Shown here: one piece after another, positions 20,176-28,358 of the stretch
Numbering within the stretch: position 1 is the first letter of the stretch
Layout of the letters: every line of letters starts with the position of its first letter
Source of the DNA: Bryopsis sp. KO-2023
Lineage: Eukaryota; Chlorophyta; Ulvophyceae; Bryopsidales; Bryopsidaceae
Assembly (NCBI GenBank): GCA_030272585.1
Contig: BSYQ01000002.1
Location: 1,240,001 to 1,304,000 of the forward strand
Reading direction: 5' to 3'
Length of the DNA stretch: 64,000 bases
Notes under the pieces: generated by a model
Seen by the model: the letters and a program-made list of their open reading frames with translations, nothing else
What the model was told of the DNA's origin: nothing
Databases searched by the model: none
Translations under genes and position numbers: made by a program

Positions 20176-21842
20176 GTCCTTGGAGACCCGACGAGGTTCA
20201 TTCACATCAATAACAAATTCAAGCACGAGGCAAATACCTCGATTTTTAACCTTTTTTTGCAACCTTGCGTTACCTCCCCCCTTCAAAAAAATGATGCCGC
20301 AACTTATATACATAGTTGTTCCAAATGCGTTTCGAACACATAATCGAAATTAGGCAGGAAAATAAAGCACGGATTTGTGAAAAAAGATTCGCCACACAAA
20401 ATCAACACAGAACTCTCCTATTGTGAAATTCATATTGGGCAATGTACTCATCAACCTGTGTTGCTTAGTCTCTACCCCTTTGAGCGAGGTATTTAGGTCA
20501 TGGGTGATGCCTCGGTATTCTTTAGGTAACTTGCCTATCGAGTAATTGTAAGAGGAACTTTCCGTTCACGAAACATAACTCTTGCATCGAAGCTTTTAAG
20601 AAACTAGAACCTTTGTAGAAAACCAGTGTGTACCATGATAACCTTTAACCAAGTTGCGACACGCTTGATCCATCAAAAAGCTTTTTCTGTAAAAAAAACA
20701 TTGAGTTGTATTGTTTCGTTTGGCAAATGTATAGTTCGAAAAGTTGGCCACGACTCCATACAAAAAAAGGGATGCTATGGCACCCATATGTGTAGAATCC
20801 ATATGGAATGACACTCACTCCTTTTTTATCCTTGAGCCTATAAACAACCCGAAATGATGGCGCACAATCATAACAGTTACTTAAAAAACCTTTTTTGACG
20901 AGGCAATTTGGGTCCCAAAAATGCGCCTTCTGGGCACAGCCTCCGGCTTCTTCTCATTAGTGTTGGTTCGAACACATGTCCGAGGGAGTTCTCGTTTGAA
21001 GACGTTGCGAATGTTTCAAAAGATTTTCTAATCAAGAGAATGGATTCCCTCGACAAGCATTGATTGTCTTGTTCGAAAGCAACATAACTAGAAACTCGAT
21101 GGGAATCTTGGATTCATTTTGATAGTGACGAGTGGGCAATAATTAAGATAGAGTATATTCAGAAAAGTTCTTGAAGCATTAAATATAAGGATATTTTTAA
21201 TTAGCGCACATGTCCCAATTGAATTTCCTACAAGGATGATTCCAGCCTTGGCCTTAACAGGGGTTCAATTGATACGATTATGACCGTAGTCACCGAAACA
21301 CATGCTGAATTCCACGAGTTCCGCATGCCTTCCATTGCTATGTTAATCGTTAAAAAGGACTTGTATTTCTCCAAAGCTTTTCCCTTTTGTCACCTTGCAG
21401 CATCACTATATTCTAGTTCATTGTTATTTCTAGTATGCGTCTATCTTCACCCATGCGTCCTCACTAGAAGCAAAAAGAAAGATCTAGATTATACAATAAC
21501 CTAGCCTTGAAACCCTAAAACCTTTCCAAAAGAGGTCGAGAAAAAGGTTGTTGCGCTTCGACCTTTTCAACTCGCTTGTTTTGATCGTTTGAATTTCTAA
21601 ACTTCATGGTTAAAGGTACCCTTTCCAAAGCCGTGGTCGACCGCAGGATTGCTATGACCCTCTACCGACCACCAAAAACAAACCAAAAAGCCCATTCTTC
21701 AATTCTTCCCAGAGATCATCCTTGCGTTCTCGACCTTCTTCAACGTTTCGTCGTTTCACTTTTGCAGAAACCCGTTGTATGGGTCCGCGGTCTACTCTGG
21801 GTGGTGTGTGCATGTGAAACTTTATTTTAGAAAATCTTTGTT
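20176..21842. other. No assignable gene
   Basis: Part of this may be the N-terminal half of the Harbinger relic, but I could not recognise its helix-turn-helix region. Only short unremarkable frames are present. Confidence 0.35.
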
Positions 21843-22191
21843 TAGATGTTGATGTTCCTAAAGGTTGTAGTCCAAAAGTGCATATGCTACTTCGATGGTG
21901 TTGAAAAGTGGTCATGGTAGGCGAGTTTCTATAGGGTGTTTCCTCGCAACTCGCAAGCGTCGTTGTAAGTCACCAAGAAGTTGGTTCTTTGCTTGTGTTT
22001 TGAGCGTCAACAGCGAGTCATGCAAAACATCATACTCGTGCTGATTGAAACCTTGGCCAAGGTTATATCTCAAACGCATTTACCATCAACATGGTATTAG
22101 CGCCAACACATACAAATATAATATAAAGAAATCGAAGATGGGATGGTGGAAACAATGTTGAATTGGCTTAGGTAAAGTTCATGGAAGCCTC

Positions 22192-22614
22192 TGATAGTGA
22201 AGCTTGTGGGTGGCGCAATAGTGGTTGGCTGTGTTGGTTAGATTCGTGATAACTTGCTGGCTAACGCAAGTATACTTGTGGGGTTTGTTGGTTTAGACAA
22301 CTCTCTAGCTAGCGCGGTTGTGAACGCTACTAGAGCACTTGGTTGGATAAGTGATTGCGTCAGGCAAACACTTAGACACACACACACACACAAACACACA
22401 CACAAGCGGGAACACACCAATCCCACGAATCCCGAGTTCTTACAAAAGAAATAAGATGTCAAAACAACGAGTGGGCCTCTTAAGTACCCCTAAGTGTAGT
22501 ACGCTGACGCATGCCCCAAACTCTGGGTCTAATCTGTCTTACTCGTGAACCCACATGCGTCAGCCACCCTCGGCTCTATCCCAAACTACCTCGTATAGCG
22601 CTAAAATACTAACA
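22192..22614 (-). mobile_element. Solo LTR of the D family
   Basis: This 423-bp minus-strand segment is recognisably the LTR of D1/D2: it carries the same CTGACGCATG / CATGCGTCAG inverted pair, the same CA/GT microsatellite and the same ends (TGTTAGTATTTTAGCGC to CTTCACTATCA in element sense). Target duplications GCCTC lie at 22187-22191 and 22615-22619. With no internal region, it is the product of LTR-LTR recombination. Differences from the D1 LTR show it is older than D1. Confidence 0.9.
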
Positions 22615-22812
22615 GCCTCTTTTTCATTTGCAACTTAATTTGGTGCAACTATGGCTTGATGTTATGTGTGACATCGCCAATGATAAGCAAGCCAACGAAA
22701 GAATGTGATGCTTGATGTTTCAATCATAGTGTCGGATAGAACAACTTTCATCATGCATGTGGCATGACCATCTACGTATGACATACAAAGCACGTGTTGT
22801 ACTGATCATTAT

Positions 22813-24197
22813 CGAAAGGATGGATCTGATATGTATATGGTCGGGGAGCTTGACCTCGCGCGTCTCGTTTTGGGCTCCGAGCAGATCGATCCTCTTCTTG
22901 TGGTTCTTCATGGTCCTTCGGTTGTCATGGATCCTGCACACATACCCCACATAGAACGTCGCTTACCTCGCACATGAACTAACCACCCCCCCACAGACAA
23001 TCTTAGGCGGAGGGAAGCACAAACCACCCCAATCTGTTGCCTCGCACAGATCACAAACTTCCATGCACATGAGTTGTTTACCCCCGCTCTCGACTCACCG
23101 GTGTGTGATCCTTTTGGCCAGCGTTCTGTAGCCAATGCTGAAACGCGTTACCCCGCCAAATACACCCAGCTGGTTCTTGCGATGTAACAAAATCCTGGCA
23201 ACGGTTTTCTTCATCATCTCCAGGAGTTCTCGTCGAATGTGGGGCGTGACAGTAAGGCCCCCAACCTGATAACCACGCACAGAAGTTTATTCTACCCGCT
23301 CACAACATGGATGATCCTGCATAGAGTTAAAAGTGCAGACCACTTACCGTGACGCCATCTGCCAGGTTCTTCCTAGAAGCTAACATCCTGAGGGGGCTTG
23401 TACTTGTCGGGAGCAACTCATGCGGCCAGAAATCCGTGATGAGCTGTGGATCTGAAAAATGTTACCGCCGCACAGAAGACCATTAGACCCGCACACACTT
23501 TAACCTCGCAAAGATGGTTGAACCTTACTTGGTTCAATCAACCGAAGTTCTTCTCGTTTCGGTAATGCCTCTTTTGTGACCACCACCGGCACGTTGTCGT
23601 CGCGTCCCACTATATGCTGGAACATCAGCTTTGCCTTCTAAGTTTTCGCCACGCTCGTGATCGATGCGACAAGGAGGTCCCTCGCAGGCGTGACACAATC
23701 CTGCACACATGCAGCGCCGTACAACAACTTAACACCCCCGCACAAAACACGTAATACTTCATTCCACTTACCTCGCACAGATACTAAAACACTCCGAACA
23801 CAGACAATAAAGCGACGCAAATAGGACTTACCTTATCTACCAGTTTGATTACTCCGAACGCCATAGACTTGCGGACCAGCAGGTGGGATCCGAGGGTGGA
23901 CATGGCGGCAGAGGCTTCAACTTTGCTGATGACGCATTGCACCGGTTTCGAGGACAAACCTGGGCTTGACCAGATATGCATTTTCCGACAAAGTGGAAAG
24001 TAAATTGACCGCCAAGTTTACCACACTCCCCCACATAACATTAATACCCCCGCACACAAAACAACACTCAACAAACAAAACCCGGCACAGAGCTCATACA
24101 ACCCCGCACATGCTTACCGATATCAAAGCGGAGGTCGTCATGGGGGTGACCTCCCCGAACGCATTCGGTGTCGCTCCCGGCGCCCCCAAATACAACA
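22813..24197 (-). pseudogene. Intron-bearing gene fragment inserted in R1 copy 2
   Basis: GC-rich, minus-strand segment inserted between ATTAT repeats (22808-22812 and 24198-24202). Five exon-like blocks are separated by GT-AG gaps. Exons, 5' to 3': the block ending KLVDK at about 23837; 23533-23694; 23347-23451; 23097-23267; about 22813-22935. Splice sites read GTAAGT/GTAAGG/GTGAGT and TGCAG/TTCAG/ATCAG. The reading phase is preserved across all four junctions, with one in-frame TAG in the second of these exons. A further GTAAGC donor near 24115 suggests an upstream exon. Residue runs such as LLVRKSMAFGVIKLVDK and ELLEMMKKTVARILLHRK read as true protein, but I do not recognise the family. 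No start or terminal stop is present, so it is a fragment. Confidence 0.6.
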
Positions 24198-25215
24198 ATT
24201 ATGCGGAGGTATCTTTCATCACCATTTTTTGGGCCTCCATTGAGTTCAAGACCCAATTCTTTTAAAAATATTCAACAGCGATAAGATTTCAAAGCGTTGC
24301 ATGAGCGCCTGCTAAAAATATTTCATAAGAAATGACGTTTGGCTATGTATAGCATTAGATGAGTTCATCGATAGACTAACAATAACCACATTTGCACCGA
24401 GAAGATGTATCAGGATCGTCCCCACCAGTGGACCACGTGTGGTTACGCAAAACTCAAATATTCTCCATAATGCTTCTGTAGCAACAAGATACCTACAATT
24501 CTCATATGTTGAGATTTAAAAAAATCACCCTACAAAGCAAAATTTATTTTGTTTGGTTCTTTGTATATTTACTTAAAGAAATACTCCACGATGTTCATGG
24601 TTGCATCGACTTCCACGTTGTTGTTGCATTGATACATCTTCATTCTGTTCAAATGCCTTCTCCAACCCTTTTGAACATCCTAGGTCGGAGATGCTACTAT
24701 CGAGAATCTACAGGTCAAAAAACTTTCAAGAAATTTAAAGCATCGTCAATAAGGCCACGCTTTTAGGGTCTGGTGGCGGCAGCAGAAAAAGATGGGCTTT
24801 TTTAGCTGTGGTTGAATGATATCTTTCCTGCAGATTGTTCTTGTTACGACTGCTGCAATTAATTTGTATTAACCCGCTAATCTCTAGCAAAATTAGAATC
24901 TAAGGGAGCGTCGACATTGAACTCAATTGTTTGAGAAGTTGAAAGAGAGGGGTTTATGTTGTGATTCTTAATGATACATTATCCGGAAAAACATAGTGAT
25001 TCTTTCTTCTAGTGAAGTGGGACATTAGACGGAACCCAAAACACATAACCTCGTTTTTGACGGCCTTCAAACTCACTCTTTAAGCTTCGAACGCGAAAAC
25101 CTTGCAACTCTTTTGGAGTGTTATCCGAGGTTGCGTAATGAGGACTCCTCATTTAGTGGAAAAATTCTTCTACGCAAAAAGATGAAGGGAAAATTGTAAG
25201 TCTCGGGGAAAATAT

Positions 25216-25768
25216 GGTGCGTAACACGGCGCTAGATCGACAGGCGCTAGATCGACAACGTCGAGTCAGCATTTCCGTACGATTCTTTCGACAGTTTTCG
25301 GATTCGCACTCCGCGATCGACTCCCGAATTTCTGACGTTCGACGTTTGCAGTTTCTATCAAGCACAACACTTTTTCCCGTCCCCTGGAAGTGGATCGTGC
25401 AAATCACGAAAACAGAATGTTTTGGTTGGTTTTAGGGTTTAGGGTTTTAGGGTTTTAGGGTTTAGGGTTGCGCGACCGGCGCGCCGCGAGCGATGTAGAC
25501 CGGCGCGGTCGCCGCGACCGCGAGGTAGACCGGCGCGCGCCGAGCGACCGCGGATTAGACCGGCGCGACCTGCGAGATGATCGCGTGGTTTGTACGATCC
25601 ACTTCCCAGTGGACTGGAAAGAGTGTTGTGCTTGACAGAAACTGTAAACGTCGAACATCAGAAATTCGGGAGTCGATTGCGCAGTGCGGATCCGAAAATT
25701 GTCGAAAGAATCGTACGGAAATGCTGACTCGACGTTGTCGATCTAGCGCCGGTCGATCTAGCGCGGTG
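25216..25768. repeat. Long hairpin with telomere-like core, locus 2
   Basis: The left arm, about 25216-25407 (GGCGCTAGATCGACAACGTCGA-type start), and the right arm, 25582-25768, are inverted copies with scattered mismatches. The loop holds TTTAGGG-type repeats (25431-25466) followed by the GC-rich 'GTAGACCGGCGCG' array (25467-25575), the same core as locus 1. The arms share nothing obvious with the arms of locus 1. Confidence 0.8.
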
Positions 25769-25779
25769 TAGCCATATGG

Positions 25780-26109
25780 TGTCAACGTCAGAGCTGGGCA
25801 GTAACCCGTTTGTAACGCACCGTACCGTAACGCACAGGGTCGGTACAGTAACGTGTCCGGTCGGTGCACGCACCGACCGGACGTTTCAACACATTGCACA
25901 CGTTACAACAACGACCCAGTCGGTACAACAACGTCCAAGTCCGGTACAACAACGATCCGACGTTACTGTAACGCCAAAGCGTTGTTGTAACGCGGTACGT
26001 TATCAGTAACGTCTACGCCGGCTGCTATAACGTCCGCACCGAGGCAAGACGTTACAACAACGATCGGTTGCGTTACGTGTAACGATAACACGTTACAATA
26101 ACGGCCAGG
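25780..26109. repeat. GTAACG-rich array (left of SINE-like pair)
   Basis: Dense CGGTACAACAACG and GTAACGC words without coding character. It continues symmetrically beyond the SINE-like inverted pair as 26514-26760. Confidence 0.6.
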
Positions 26110-26302
26110 TCGGTACAACAACGTAATGACGTTGCAATAAAGTCATGTGGATGACGTACAAAGTGACCCCCGCAGGGTCCCCAGAACCCAAGGGAACCGA
26201 GTGGGATTCGAACACCGTACCGCACGGTGTCGAGTCATCTACACTGAGCGCTAAGCCAAGTGGACCACGATGGTTTTGTGGCTGTTGCGATGATATACCT
26301 TA
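26110..26302 (-). repeat. tRNA-derived SINE-like unit, left arm of inverted pair
   Basis: On the minus strand the A-box-like TGGCTTAGCGC (26248-26258) and the B-box-like GTGTTCGAATCCCAC (26201-26215) are spaced as in tRNA genes and followed by GGGACCCTGCGGGGGTCACTTT. It is the inverted twin of 26324-26513. The T-stem does not pair well, so it is derived from, but is not, a working tRNA gene. Confidence 0.6.
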
Positions 26303-26323
26303 ATCTGTTTGTAATTCTGTGAA

Positions 26324-26513
26324 ATTAGGGTATATTATTGCAACAACCACGAAATCATCGTGGTCCACTTGGCTTAGCGCTTAGTGTAAATGACTCGACA
26401 CCGTGCGGTACGGTGTTCGAGTCCCACTCGGTTCCCTTGGGTTCTGGGGACCCTGCGGGGGTCACTTTGTACGTCATCCACATGACGTTATTGCAACGTC
26501 ATTACGTTGTTGT
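26324..26513 (+). repeat. tRNA-derived SINE-like unit, right arm of inverted pair
   Basis: Plus-strand twin of the preceding unit: A-box-like TGGCTTAGCGC (26370-26380), B-box-like GGTGTTCGAGTCCC (26412-26425), then GGGACCCTGCGGGGGTCACTTT. The two arms are about 190 bp each with a ~21-bp spacer, and would form a long cruciform or RNA hairpin. Confidence 0.6.
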
Positions 26514-26780
26514 AACGAACATCGTTACTCGAACCGTCTATAACAACGCTAGTGACACGTTGCAACAACGACCCTTTAACGGGTGCCGGTCATTGGCGAC
26601 AAAGTATTGTACCGACCCGGTACCGATGTTGTACCGTAACGTGAAAATATCCGATACCGTACCGTACCGTAACGACCCCTTACGGTACGGTACGGTACGG
26701 TTCGCACTGTGTTTTGGGGGTCGTTACGGTACAGCCCAGCTCTGGGCTGTACCGTTGACTCAACGTCGACAATCCTCCCC
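26514..26780. repeat. GTAACG-rich array (right of SINE-like pair)
   Basis: CCGTACCGTAACG and related words, ending near CAGCTCTGGGCTGTACCG, which mirrors the CAGAGCTGGG near 25790 at the other side of the pair. The outer boundary of the whole symmetric block is therefore about 25785-26760. Confidence 0.6.
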
Positions 26781-27590
26781 GGTATGCGTGGATTCGTATT
26801 TTTTCCTTTTTTCCTTAACATATCTTACCATATCTCAACTAGCTGAACATGGTCAAAAAAGGGAATTCCACTCGAATTTGAAGCAATTCATGGGAGGGTC
26901 CTCTTAAGCAAGCTTTCCTTTTGTTCGTTTTCCAACTCCTTGCCTCCACGATTGTCGATCCTTGTGAACGCAATCGTTGTTGTTGCATGGAGGGCACTTG
27001 GTGTGCGGTTGGGACTCTTTACGGAAGCCTCTTACTCTTTGCATGTGCTTGAAAAGACACTTCAGGCGCTCCAGGGACTAGCATTAAGCAAAAAAGTCCT
27101 TACGCTATGCTTCAAAACCACCATTTTTGTCCCTTTCTTGTGCCTATGACACACACCTCCAACGAAAATCAAATAAATATATTACATGAACAATCAATTT
27201 TAAGCAAGAACATCGTTTCGACTTAATGTTGTACTTTATATCCTCGATGATCACATCAAAGTAGTGCTATACCCCAAAGAACGTCCAAAAAAATCTAGTC
27301 ATTGTTCATCTACGACACATTAATCACCATAATACATTGTTGCCACGGGCCTAAATAAGGCATTTATCAGGAAATGATGAGCAATATGTTTAATACAATG
27401 TACTTTCGTACCTCTAAAATAAATATAATATTTGTGTTCCATGCATCAACACATGAAAACAAGTTCGCTGATTAAAAGAAAACCTAGCTATTTTGTCCCA
27501 AGTATGATGCCAAGAATCGTGTAGATGCGACATTAAAAAACCCACGCGTAACGGAGCGTTCTCTTGCTCCAATCTCCCTCTCTGATCCTG
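26781..27590. other. No assignable gene
   Basis: It begins with a stretch (about 26791-26840, ending ACCATATCTCAAC) that matches 18478-18524, so R1-related sequence may resume beyond the hairpins at both loci. A plus frame at 26940-27149 has some protein character but no motif. The rest is AT-rich. Confidence 0.35.
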
Positions 27591-27785
27591 CTAGTAGTAA
27601 CTGATTACAGAATCCTCCTCTGCCAAGAGCTCGGTTAACGCCCGAGCGGCTTCCTTTGCTTGAGCTGTTCCCGTTTCGATACGTTCGATCGCCTCTTTCA
27701 CTCTTTGGAGGTATTCGACCATGGTGGCGGTGCTAGGGTTGGTCCTGGGTTTGCAGTTGTTGACGCCGGTACTCTTTGTTTCCAT
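27591..27785 (-). CDS. Small helical ORF next to D1 insertion, unknown
   Basis: A 64-codon minus-strand frame from an ATG at 27785 to a TAG at 27591. Its composition is protein-like and clearly GC-richer than the surroundings. It contains MVEYLQRVKEAIERIE and AARALTELLAEEDSV, which suggest one long amphipathic helix. It starts 13 bp from the D1 5' LTR, so the D1 insertion has displaced whatever lay upstream. It could be a small gene, the last exon of a larger one, or a retrotransposon fragment; I do not recognise it. Confidence 0.3.
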   Translation of the reverse strand: METKSTGVNNCKPRTNPSTATMVEYLQRVKEAIERIETGTAQAKEAARALTELLAEEDSVISYY

Positions 27786-27797
27786 CCTTAGAGCTAG

Positions 27798-28216
27798 TGT
27801 TAGTCTTTTAGCGCTCACGAGGTAGTTTGGGATAGAGCCGAGGGTGGCTGACGCATGTGGGTTCACGAGTAAGACAGATTAGACCCAGAGTTTGGGGCAT
27901 GCGTCAGCGTACTACACTTAGGGGTACTTAAGAGGCCCACTCGTTGTTTTGACATTCACTTTACTTTGTAAGAACTCGGGATTCGTGGGATTGGTGTGTT
28001 CCCGCTTGTGTGTGTGTTTGTGTGTGTGTGTGTTAAGTGTTTGCCTGACGCAATCACTTCCCAACCCAAGTGCTCTAGTAGCGTTCACAACCGCGCTAGC
28101 TAGAGAGTTGTCTAAACCAACAAACCCCACAAGTATACTTGCGTTAGCCAGCAAGTTATCACGAATCCAATCAACACAGCCGACCACTATTGCGTCACCC
28201 ACAAGCTTCACTATCA
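27798..28216 (+). repeat. D1 5' LTR
   Basis: 419 bp, TGTTAG...CTATCA, identical by eye to 37472-37890. Contains an inverted pair CTGACGCATG (27848-27857) / CATGCGTCAG (27898-27907), two further TGACGCA-type sites, and a GT-rich microsatellite. Confidence 0.95.
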
Positions 28217-28218
28217 AT

Positions 28219-28230
28219 TGGTTTCGGAGC
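28219..28230 (+). promoter_or_regulatory. D1 primer-binding site
   Basis: TGGTTTCGGAGC two bases after the 5' LTR, the same 12-mer as in A, B, C and D2. Confidence 0.85.
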
Positions 28231-28358
28231 GAGGCAAGAACTTTAAGTTCTTGAGATCGAAACTTGTGAACGTGGCGCAACAAACGTTCTTGTTTGTTTG
28301 TTTGGTAGAGAGAAACTCCAACCGTGGTTGAGTACTTCCAAATAGTGGCTGAGAGACC

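Larger units (their letters stand above)
21843..25219. repeat. Long dispersed repeat R1, copy 2
   Basis: Second R1 copy, lengthened by two insertions absent from copy 1: a solo LTR (22192-22614) and an intron-bearing gene fragment (22813-24197). Outside these it follows copy 1 in order, with clear divergence (roughly one difference every few bases in places), so the family is old. It ends in TCTCGGGGAAAATATGGTG, then a hairpin begins. Confidence 0.7.

Noticed and set aside
22351..22454. His/Thr-rich frames around the CA/GT microsatellite in D-type LTRs
   Set aside because: They come from translation of the simple repeat inside the LTR.
26340..26430. Possible functional tRNA gene (A-box and B-box present)
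   Set aside because: The T-stem and acceptor stem do not pair properly, and the same sequence recurs inverted and elsewhere with a SINE-like tail.
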